Shown here one piece after another: positions 19,889 to 29,718 of a stretch of 42,666 nt of DNA (the stretch's first letter is position 1; each line of letters opens with the position of its first letter). Below the pieces are notes generated by a model. That model was not told where the DNA came from. It saw only the letters and a list, made by a program, of their open reading frames with translations, and made no database searches. A program made the translations under genes and the position numbers. The DNA is from Grammothele lineata (lineage: Eukaryota > Basidiomycota > Agaricomycetes > Polyporales > Polyporaceae). The stretch is from contig NDFF03000234.1 in NCBI GenBank assembly GCA_002150815.3, forward strand, positions 1 through 42,666, read 5' to 3'.

Positions 19889-22388
19889 TCAAAGCGCCCT
19901 TCGCCCGCCATCTCCAGTGAGCGGAGTCGTCCTGCCCGTTTTGGTAAGGCTGTGACTCGGATGACGCAAATGTCACGTTGTACTCACCCGTCGTCACCGC
20001 GCTTCCTCGCCGACTCCTTGCGATCACGCGGCGGCCGGGACACCACGTTGGAGGCTGTGATGGGAGGCAGAGCCCGCCCCTCGATTGCACGGGGCTTGCG
20101 GGGCCTACGGCCGCGTGTGGACGCTGTGGGCACAGTCTGCCCGCTATAGGAGAAGATGTTGAGCCTTTGTTCGGGAGGAGAGGGCGGACTACTCGACACC
20201 TACCGTGGCAACGCCGGCGCGGACGCCTCAGATGGTGCGTCCGCATTCGATGTGTCGGCGCGAAGGATGTCGGGGCTGTTCTCTGCGTTTAGTGGCTCCT
20301 CTGCATAGTCCGAACCCCCTGCAATCGGTGTCTGCGACACCAACGCTGCTGCGCTCTCGACCGCACTGATAGGCGTGCCATCGACGGTCCCGTCGACCGC
20401 ACTTTCGCTCGCGCTGTTCGCCGCGTGGAGCGCCGACGCGATAGCAAACGCTAACTCGCCAGAGGCCTCGGGCGCAGACGTGGATTGACTCTCTACATTT
20501 TGACGCGAGCGTCGAGGGGCTTAAGTCAGACTGTCTTCCTGTGGCCGAGCGCAACACGCACCTGGAGGCTGGAGGGTGGCCTCTGCCGCTAAACCTCCCT
20601 CATCACCCACGTCTGCCATTGCCACATCATCGTCAGGGAGGTACTCCATCTCCGACTCGACGAATTCGACACTGTGCGAACGGGAACGGGAGGAGCGCGA
20701 AGGCAGCGCTTCAGTGTCGACGGAAGCAACACGCGGGGGCGCCGCGTTGATATTGAGGGGCACGTCGCTGGCAGACGGGTTTAACGCGCTGGACAGCCTA
20801 GCGTGTTGGACGCCCACAACCTGGAGAACGTCTTCCCAGGAATATTCAGCAAGTGTTCGATCTCTCATCAAAGTGTGACTTACTCTGCAGCACGTCCGAC
20901 TCGGACGTGCCGGCGCGAGGGCACAATATGGCATCCCGTATTTCTATGATGAGATATTCAGTTAGCGTTCGAAGTCGTCATGCGGGATTGACTTGCCTTC
21001 TAACGCGCGCAGTGCTTGGTGGACGAGTTCTGCGCCCTCGGTTCGCGCATTTTCAAGTGCACGGGCGCCTACGTGAATGTCATCAGTATGGATAGAGGAG
21101 AGCGTGCTTGGCATGTGAGACTTACGCTCCAACAGAGCACGCCCCGCTTGTGCGGCCTCGCCAACGGAATGGCTGTCACTACCTGACCGCCGAAAACATG
21201 AGTGTTCTCCCGTGAGGTGTAGCTAAAAGGTAATACCTGTGACGCATCGATGTGCCCAGAACTGCAACACAAACTCAACCTCCTCACGTGTGCGACCAAG
21301 AATGTGGCATAAGAACGTCAGCAGGTCTTCGCCCTCTTTCGTACGTCCCTTGGTTGTGCTGCACCAAGTGAGTGGATGAGCGTCGAGAGCGCAGCTTGCT
21401 GCACTCACATTAGGTAACTGGAGCCGCCTCGGTGATTGGGCCCAGCAAGAGCAATGAGACCGCCCCATGCCGCCTGGACGTGGGCGGCCTCGAGCGCTGC
21501 CTCGGCGTAATTTGCGATGTCCTCGGGGTGACTGCAAAGAGCTTCAGAGATGTAACGTTGGCATCCCGAAGAATGTACTCACGGAGGAGCGGGCGGTCGC
21601 ACTTCAGTCGGCGCAACAGCCTCAGTGGCGTCTTCAGAGGCCTCGGAGGCGGTATCATCGTTGGTCCCGAAACGAGCGGCGTTGGCTTCTTGGGCGAGCG
21701 TCTCGTACTTCTTCCGCTCGTCTGCGCCCACGCCGTCGTAAAGCTCCCTTGCGTCGGAGCGTATTTTTTCGACCATGTAACGACCCTTCTCGTTGTATTG
21801 TGCAGGGATACCGTGGTCCCCGGAACTGACGTACATGTCGAAGGCGGAGTACTCCCGTTGGCGTCTCCTGAGAGGAAAATTTGGCATGACAAGAGGCTTC
21901 CGCACAGGGTTGGCTTCGGCAGCAGCTGCGGCTTGTCGATGCGCCGTAATGAAACGTTTGAGATGTGATTTCACGATCTGGTGGGAGCTCGGGAGCTCAG
22001 TAGAGATAAACCAAGCATTTCTCGAAGGACGTACATCGGGAAGCCGGTTCATGCGCTCGTCGTATTGCTCCTGTGTCTCCCGAAATAAAGGTTTGAGACC
22101 CTTAGCCTTGGCCGCGGCCCCCGCGTTTTTACGGCGGATCGCGAAGTCTGCGTCAGACTCGCCCGGCCCTGGGGAGGGATGGGTCGCCTTAAAGCGAGTA
22201 CACATTTCCCCTACCCATGCCTCAATTTCGCACGGTCCCTCCTTAGCAGGCCGGACGCGATGGGCAAAGTGCGACTGAAAATCCTGTTGGAGCCAGGCCA
22301 GCTCGTATCCAGGGAGTTGGGACGTCGTTCGTGTAGCATATTCGCGTTTTCTTGGCACCGATTTGCCCTTTTGCTTAGTTCGGGCCAT
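19889..22388 (-). CDS. MARTKQ-start protein with HMG-box-like region
   Basis: Ten exons close to 671 residues: 22388-21583, 21531-21409, 21358-21237, 21182-21126, 21068-20997 (GC-AG donor), 20943-20884, 20831-20562, 20492-20204, 20143-19988 and 19949-19889. The ATG follows a CT-rich leader typical of fungal promoters. The protein starts MARTKQKGKSVPRKRE, the histone H3 hexamer through Q5 followed by a basic stretch. Residues ~205-265 (YSAFDMYVSSG ... RELYDGVGADERKKYETLA) resemble an HMG box, a minor-groove DNA-binding fold. Exons 2-7 are helical and acidic (EYLPDDDVAMADVGDEGG). The C-terminus carries RGRRPRKPRA, AT-hook-like, and a basic segment. Likely nuclear and chromatin-associated. The HMG call is by eye, and several small exons need transcript support. 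Confidence 0.65.
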
Positions 22389-23811
22389 GAGCGCGAGTGA
22401 GAACGAGAGACGCAACGAATGAGCACGAGAAACGGAAGCAGGCGCGGAGAGTATGGACAGAGCGAGGATGAGTAAGGACAGAGCGAGAAGTATTGCCTGC
22501 TGGTTCACGTTGGTGGGAGAACGTCACATGATGTGACGTTGGGCCGTAACAAGCTCCATTCCAGGTAGAGCGCGTACGTCGCGTAGACTTCATCGCGCCG
22601 CCGTCCGCCTCGCCTCTCTCCGCCTCGCCACTGCCTCAATTATGGGAGACTTACAAGACGACTGCGGGTGCTCGCGCTACCGGGCAGAGTACTCGTTGCG
22701 ATACCGGGCAGAGTACTCGTCCGGCCTCGCGAACGTCCAGTCGTCAGACGAAGACACATGCCGAAGGTGGTAAGTCGCGTTGAACCATGACTCTCATTCG
22801 GGACGACGTGTGCATAGTGACATTGGCCTCTCCTTAGGCACACTTCCAACCAGAACGCAGACAGAGTGGTTGCCTCATACCGACCGCTCCTATTTCCTCC
22901 CACCCTCGCGTTCCAGCGAGCGCGCGCTCGTGCACACACAATCTGAGAGACGCTCTCCCCGTCTCTCGCCAATGGTATGAGGGATCTAGGCGAGACTATT
23001 CGTCGTCTCGCGATGGTCATCGGCTGACGACATCACGTCAATGTTCTGGACTTCGTATAGACTATGATATCGCGCCACAACTCCCAGGAGTACCGCCAGA
23101 GATGCGCTGTGGAGAGGCTTTTCATGCGGGGGAGAACATGGTCGCATCCGACCGTGGCTGTTGACTAGGGAACACCACAGTGGTGCAGAGAAAAACGCTG
23201 TTTCAAGGGGAAACGCGTGCCGATCTCATCTGGACCGCACGGATGAGATTGGTGGTCGATGTGACGCATACGCGGGGACGTATTTGCGCAGAAGTGGACT
23301 TGATATGAAGCGGACCTGACAAGGAACTATCCCTGAAAGGATGAATGTGAAACCGTTGGGGGGCGGGTCCCCCTACGGCTAGCGTCGCCCGAGGGGATAA
23401 ATGGAGTCCAAACATATGCCGTCTGACCCTTGAAAAAATGAGCGATTGATGAGACGGGTCTTCGCAAGCGTGGGTGGACGTATGCACTCGCCATGTATAT
23501 TAGGAGCAACATTTCTACCGTCAAGGAGGGCGACGAGCGGAACATGCCTCATATCGAGATGGAGTATGATGCAGGCACGCCAGGCGCCCGAGAGACGGGC
23601 GACTCGGAGCCTCGTGGCGCAGCGCTCGCGCCCGTTCAGGGTAGGTTCACGGTCGAGTGTGGCCACCTCGGCACGAATTCACGCCCGCTTATCCCGACGT
23701 GATGACGTGTCAATACATGCATCTTCTGGAGAAGATGACTCTGGACGAGGGGAGGACTAAATACTAACAAGCGTCGACCGCGATCCTACGCCCCTTTCAA
23801 AAAGACCGTCT
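22389..23811. other. No gene resolved; short tandem repeat
   Basis: Contains the CT-rich 5' leader of the MARTKQ/HMG gene (22389-22500) and two adjacent copies of a 24-bp unit with core ACCGGGCAGAGTACTCGT (about 22679-22725). A rightward 70-codon frame at 23493-23702 is plausible-looking but unrecognised and unsupported by splice context. Confidence 0.35.
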
Positions 23812-24690
23812 CTACTCCATGAGACCCAGCGCACGCATAACCCTAGCGCGCTCCATGTGGTAAAGAGCGCGATATACCTCGGTATGGTGCTCGGAAACCA
23901 ACACCAGGTCGCGGATAGCGCTGTTGTACCGCTCAGAACGAGCGACCTCCTCTCGCAGGCGTGTCAGCTCGCGGTGAGCGTGGCCTATGCGTGTTCAGTC
24001 CAAGAAGGTAAGGCAGTGAGTGAAGGAACACGACTCACACATGCCTAGGCAGGGGCAGCGCTCCTCTACGGGGTGAGGGGGGGGCGCGCCGATCTCGCCA
24101 GCCGCTGTTTGAGTGGCGAACGTGTCTCTGGCAATGGGGGCAAAGGTGAGCGTGCCTGGCCGTGTCAACTATACCGCAATGACGACTTACTGGGGCGCGA
24201 CGGTGGTCATTGAGATGGAGCGGGGGCAAGCAATTGGGGGGTACGTCGCTGGACGATGGAGGTTGACGTTGAACGTTGAGAAACCACACGAGACGTCCTA
24301 CCCCCACCTGTGAAATCGGGCGTGACCTGGGATCAGCCTCGTTGTCGCCATCCCTGCCTCGCAGGCAGTTGCCATCAGGGAACGCTTCAACCTAGAAGGT
24401 GGCCCATGATGGAACGCCCGACGCTGACTTCTGAATCGTGACGACAGTGGTACACGTTTTGGGGTGTAGGAGTCTAGCCTGCCTATGGGTGAGTCGCTAA
24501 AGAGATACGGGTCGTGTGCGTGACTTCACGCACACGGCCCGTGGAAGCGGAATGCACGAATGGCGGCGCCCAGAGCGCGATACGCACTCACCACTTCCAG
24601 CAAGCGCGAGTGACGCATCAGGTACGCGACGGCTAGAGCGGTGGTCCGCACGTACGCATGGTACAGGCGTTGAGGTACTAGTCACCGTCG
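23812..24690 (-). CDS. Putative coiled-coil protein, 5' end unresolved
   Basis: The C-terminal exon (23984-23812) reads HRELTRLREEVARSERYNSA and ends in ALYHMERARVMRALGLME, clearly amphipathic. The preceding exon (to 24039, donor GTGAGT) gives GTLTFAPIARDTFATQTAAG and a short CPC-x3-C cluster in frame. An upstream exon (about 24671-24592) reads LYHAYVRTTALAVAYLMRHS before another GTGAGT donor. Exons between 24.3 and 24.6 kb, and the start codon, could not be fixed. No family was recognised. One member of the hairpin family lies in the intron after 24592. Confidence 0.45.
24507..24542. repeat. GTGACTTCAC hairpin, copy 3 (longest)
   Basis: Seventeen-position arms around a CT centre. The inner 11 bp (CGTGTGCGTGA / TCACGCACACG) are perfect, then one T/G mismatch, then ACGGG pairs with CCCGT. 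It lies about 50 nt inside a probable intron of the leftward coiled-coil gene. Confidence 0.85.
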
Positions 24691-25421
24691 GTGACATTGC
24701 CTACCGAACATCGGAGAGGGAGAGCAGGGGTAAAGCGGCGGGACTTTGGAGAGCAGAGGCCGGCGGTGACAGGGAGAAGGGACAGGCCGTGCTAGAACCG
24801 CAACGACAATGCACCCTTGGGAGGATGACGAGCGGCCGCAAACGGCAAGGTTCCTGGGTACAGTCACGTGTACAGATCTCACGGCGACGCGCGCCGGAGC
24901 CCCGCGCGCAGTCAGAGGCGCCCGACAGCCCTCAGCCACAGGCCGGCGGGTGCGCCAAGGGAGCGCAACGCCCGACAGCCGAACTTCCGACCGCTCCAGC
25001 GTCCGCGAGGTGCGTGAATCCTTCGGTACTGACTGCCCCTGCTGATATGCAGATGATAGCAGTGGGGCATCCCGCAGGTAACCGTCGCTCTCGGCGAGAA
25101 CAGTCTGCGTGAAGTCACGCTTGCTGTCCACCGTGGGGAGAATCCGAGTAGAAAGGTGACCGTCTCGCGATCTCGCCTGACTGCTAGATGGGTTTCTCCG
25201 CATGTAATAATATAGTATACGGTAATTAAGGCCGTATGAAACTCGTCTTAGGGCTTTGGGATTGCTCGTTTGTTCATGAGCGGGCGCGGAAACCGCGGGG
25301 ATGCTGATCTGGTGGCCCGTGGCTCAACCGGTAGCCCACATCAGTCCGGGTTCGAAAACGCTAACCTGCCCCATCTGTCCGTGCTCCGACAACCTTAGAC
25401 CGTCTGTCGCCGAGTTTCAAC
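24691..25421. other. Central divergent intergenic region
   Basis: It separates the leftward gene block from the rightward KDZ transposase. Both strands carry long frames rich in Pro, Ala and Arg, without domains. Hairpin copy 4 lies inside. Just before the transposase, TGGCTCAACCGG (25319) and GGGTTCGAAAACG (25348) resemble tRNA-type A and B boxes about 30 bp apart, but no full cloverleaf can be drawn. Confidence 0.45.
25100..25127. repeat. GTGACTTCAC hairpin, copy 4
   Basis: Centre GCGTGA-AG-TCACGC (6-bp arms), then a 3x3 mismatch, then ACAG pairs with CTGT. It lies 295 bp upstream of the KDZ start codon. Confidence 0.7.
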
Positions 25422-28400
25422 ATGTCGGCACGCAAAAGACCCAAACACTCTGGGAGCCACAGTCTCGCCACGAAGATCAATATACCTACACGGCGTACTC
25501 CGGCCACAGATCCTGCGAGCACATCCAGCACCACAGGAACGTCGACGGGCTCACTGGGAGCCCCAGACACCTCGACCCCTACCTGCGGTACTCCGCATAA
25601 GAAACGAACACTCCACATGACCTTGACCCCTACCCGACGAACCCCCCGAACTCCCAAAACGGCCCACGAGTCGTCCATCGGCGCCACGCCGCCCATCTCC
25701 GCGCTGGATCCGCTTTTAGAGGAAGTCGCCCAGGAAATGGCGCGAATGAAACAACAAAAGCAACACGTGGTACGTAAGCACGACAGTGCTCGGCACGAGC
25801 TAACATGCAGTCCAGAGTGCCCAAACGCCTCTTACAGCCTGGAGGAAAATGGGAGGGGAATCCCTTCAGGCGGAAGCAGAGTTCGACTGCTCAAGAAACG
25901 AAGAGTACGACAGTCAACAATTCGACAAGGGAGACGTGGAAGAAGAGGACGATGACGATGACAAGGACGTGGCGCTTAGCGACGAAGACGAGGATGACGA
26001 GGGCTCAAAGGCGCGGGGGGGCATTAAGGACCCAGCCGCACGTCATCTGGTGAGTGAAGTGGCGTGCATAATTTTTTGGCTATCATTGAAGCCCCTACAG
26101 CCGTCTGTGCGCGTAAACGCATTCTTCAAATCAGGCGACGCCCGTAGGACCCGAGAACTCCTTGACCAGCGGGAAACGCCTCCGTCAGACCTCACCAAGT
26201 GTCCAGCTTGCAAGAGAGATATTCCTAATGGCCCGGCCGCAGGAGCACCGAAATGCGAAGATGCGATGTACACCTGCATCGACTGTTGGTGGACGGAAGC
26301 TCGCTGTGGCAAGTGCGTGCTCGAACGCCATCGAGATCGTCCTTTTGATCGCTTGAAGAGGTGGGACCCGGCTGCTGGCTTTTGGAGGAAGGCAGACGTC
26401 GGCGAACTCGGTTTCCAGCTCTATCTAGGCCACCAGGGCTCACGCTGCTCCGTCGCTCTAAAGGAACCCAAGAACCTTCGCATCATTCACGAACACGGCT
26501 GCATCTCTCTGCCTGTTGTCTACTGCGCGTGTCCGCCGCGGGCACGTAGGCCCGACCAGCTGTTGAGAGCTGGTCTCTGGCCCGCAACGTGGGTTCAGCC
26601 TAGGACGGCAATAACGCTGACGGCACTTGGGACGTTTCAAAGCCTGAAGCACGGCGCGCAGCTGAACGCTTACGACTACGTGCGGTTCTTAAGGCGTACG
26701 ACTGACGCTGTCAGGACCGACTCTGTGCCGGTAAGAGCCGCTGACTGTATCTATGCTTCCCCGATATTGACGTCCGCGAGCAGGACTTTTATCGCGAGTT
26801 CAACCACTCCGTCCGCATGTATGAATTCGTCAACCAGTGTCGGCGCTCAGGCGTAGCATCAGAGCGCGATTTGCCTGCGGGGAGCTTGACGACGCTCTGC
26901 CCTGCATGTCCTCAACCGGGGCGGAACATGAGACCTGGTTGGGATCAGCGAGAGGAACCAGAGAGGTAAGTGCATTACAGCCGCGAACGCACACTCTCAA
27001 CTAAGACGGCACACAGGCATCGAGACGCTCTGCATTGTTCGATGGATGGCAACTACCATTTCAACATGAAGCCAAGAGAGACGGATCAGAACGACGTCGC
27101 AATGAGCAAGAACGCCTCATACTTCGTCAACCACGAGGACTTTGGATATTTCATCAAAAAGGCGCCGCGCCCGGCCAAGGAGGTCGAGTGTTACTCCTTG
27201 CTATACTCCTGCAATGTCTGACATGTGCATGCAGTCGTCGACGTGCAACGAGTTTACGGCGATCGGCTCGGGAAAGTACAAAGGGCCGGTGACGGGTATT
27301 GTAGCGGTCGTATGTCGCCATATGTGCACCCTGCCCGCTGGCGTCATCGATCTTCATGGGGGAGAAAAGTAAGCTCCGGACCGACTGCCGTCTGTGTGTG
27401 CGCTGAGCTGATCATTGTACGCTGCAGATACCTCTACGTCGACCTCGTACACATCTCCGCGCTGCAGCGATACCGAAACCTCAAGATGATCATCATAACG
27501 TACGACATCAACTGCCAGTACGTGAAAAATCGGGCCAAACGCCTCGAGGCCGAGTTCAGCGAAGAGATGCTGAACAACCTCGCTTCCATCGAGACAGCCA
27601 AGATGCCAGAGCTGAATCACGGGGTCGGAACGTATCACGGTAACATGCACAAGGTAGCCTGTCGTCCTTTCTACTCCCCTCACTTCCTCAAATATTTTGG
27701 ACTCTTGGACGGTGATCCTAATGAGCGCGTCTGGGGGATCGTTAACCCGACTGGCATGAGAACGAAGGAAATGTCACCAGGACACCGCGAGGACGAGCTG
27801 AATGGTGTCTTCAACGAGGAAAATGTGAGACACTATCTTCGCATGCGTACGTGCTTCACATTCGATCAAATAGACGTGCCACTCACCGCTTGATCGCAGC
27901 AAAGAGACTGCACAAGTCCTGGAACGAGGCCGAGGAAATGGTCTCTGAGATGACTGAATATATGACATCTTTGGAGCGCTCCGTAGTCGCCCTATTTGGG
28001 GTAGAAGGTCTGGCCGAGATGAAGGAGAGTCTCGATGACTGGGAGCGCAAGGTCAAGGATCACAAGAATCACGCGAAAATGAAGGTGCCATTCTACATGC
28101 CTGAAGAAGCACGTACGTCCCTTCTCTACCTTCCAGAGGACAGGTCTGTTGACGCGACATAGGCCTGACCACTGCCATGATCGCTCAACAACTGAAACAA
28201 GAACACTCTCGGGCGGGAAATCCCTACGGCAGTGAGCTCGTTGATGCGGTTCAGAGCGCATTAGATCTTGAGGACAGGCGGTGAGTATTGCAATGGTTAA
28301 TGCGTTGTCTGCGGTTGATAAAACCGAACAAAGGGTGGACCTCCTCAAGCAGCTTCGTCAGTCAACGCGCAGCAAAAAGAACCACGAGCACCTCGCACCG

Positions 28401-29571
28401 GCGGTGGCCGAGTACGAGAAGGTCAAGGAGGCGTCCCAGACGTCGTTGAACACGTGGCTAGGCCCGGCGCTACGCGAGGCGATGAAGTCCATCGACCCCG
28501 CTCGATGCTCGCCAACGTTTCCCCGGCGAGATCCAAAAGACGACAGAAATCACGGCGTGGAAGACGAAGCGAATAGTGCGTACAGAAAACGACCGCCGCG
28601 TCGAACTAACGCAGCCCTCGCGATGGACGAGTGGGAGGAAATGTTGGCTGTTCCAGCTGTCCTTCCGCCTTCCGCCTATCATAGCGCGGTGCGCAAACAT
28701 CCAGCCATGAAAGCGGCGGTCGACATCGAGCTTCGTCTTCTTCGCGCCAAGGCTCATCGCGAGCTCGACAACGTGCGCATGCACGTGACAACCCAGCAAT
28801 CGTTGGAAGACCGCACCAAGGAGCATACTCAGGCCGAGAAAGACGCTCCAATCGACCGCCGCCTGGACGAGAAGAAGGCTGCTATCCAGGCTGCCGTGCA
28901 GAGGTACCGTGATATCCGTCGAGAACTCATCCTCCTCGGAATGGACCGCAAGGATCCCGAGCTGAGACGCCTCCGCGACGAGGACCTGGTACCTTACCCC
29001 ATCACTGCAAGCGAAACGCGGGCGGGAGATAGTCGGGCAATGCCCTCGTGGATATGGGGTGACTTCTCTTTCGTTCGTGACACTTACGGGGACATACGCA
29101 AGTTCGTAGAGCAATGTGAGTCGTTAACTCATAGCGCGGAGACGCCTAACTTACTTCGCGACGGCAGCCATCAAGGTGCACTGGTTCCGTATGGAAGCCA
29201 AGCATCGCCGTTGGAAAGAAGAGCTTGCCAAACTGGAAGAAGAGATGTATCACACCTTGCGAGCTTACAAGGCCGATCGTAAGGACTGGGGTGATAGAGC
29301 AGCCAAAGCCGAACAATGTGGAAAAACCGGAGCGGCAGCATACGCACGGAGGTCAGTGGCATCTGGGCCGTGCTGAACATGTAATGACCGTGACGCGGAT
29401 AACAGACAAGCCGAACGAGCCAATCGCATGGTCAAGTGGGCCCGAGAACTGTTCCCAGCGAGTATCTACATCGTGAGGCGCTTTGACAGACGCCATTGAA
29501 TTTCGCTCTAACAGTTCCGACAGGCGCATGGGATTCCTGGGAATCACGAAGACGACATTCAGAAGGATTAG
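25422..29571 (+). CDS. KDZ transposase with CxC2-type cysteine cluster
   Basis: Thirteen exons close in phase to about 1171 residues: 25422-25773, 25811-26049, 26101-26730, 26784-26965, 27017-27182, 27235-27368, 27428-27824, 27905-28112, 28163-28280, 28334-29115, 29168-29351, 29406-29472 and 29515-29571. If the last intron is retained the protein ends at 29499. Residues ~231-274 hold the CxC2-like cluster (C231, C234, C249, C256, C259, C266, C269, H274), followed by the typical LYLGHQGSRC, YCAC and LNAYDYVRFLRRTTD motifs. DGNYHFNMK and FVNHEDF follow, then the catalytic core: D573 (YVDL), D594 (TYDINCQY) and E667 (NERVWG). Charged helices and SWIWGDF make up the C-terminus. The family is a cut-and-paste DDE-type transposase with an RNase H fold. 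No frameshift or premature stop was seen. Confidence 0.9.
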
Positions 29572-29718
29572 CGAGCGGGCGTCGGCAAAGGCCAGTGAGG
29601 GAAGGGAAGGGAAGTAGAGGACGCGCGCGCAAGCCGCGAGCGCGTGCGCTTCGCGGCCTCACCGCTCGCATGTAGCTATGAGGTCGAGCGCGTACTACTA
29701 TAATCTAATACTGTGCAG
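29572..29718. other. Short intergenic or intron sequence
   Basis: Purine- and CG-rich sequence ending in a clear branch point and acceptor (TCTAATACTGTGCAG) before 29719. Confidence 0.5.

Noticed and set aside
22389..22508. Hydrophobic 40-residue N-terminal extension before MARTKQ resembling a signal peptide
   Set aside because: It is the translation of a pyrimidine-rich leader. The other MARTKQ gene starts exactly at that Met, and a secreted HMG-like protein makes little sense.
24516..25203. Overlapping frames of ~170-200 codons on both strands
   Set aside because: No domain, composition follows the GC bias, and shared RDFT peptides arise only because the palindromic hairpin 10-mer is translated.
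25300..25375. tRNA-like A and B boxes before the transposase
   Set aside because: No anticodon arm or matching acceptor stem can be drawn. At most a tRNA-derived fragment.
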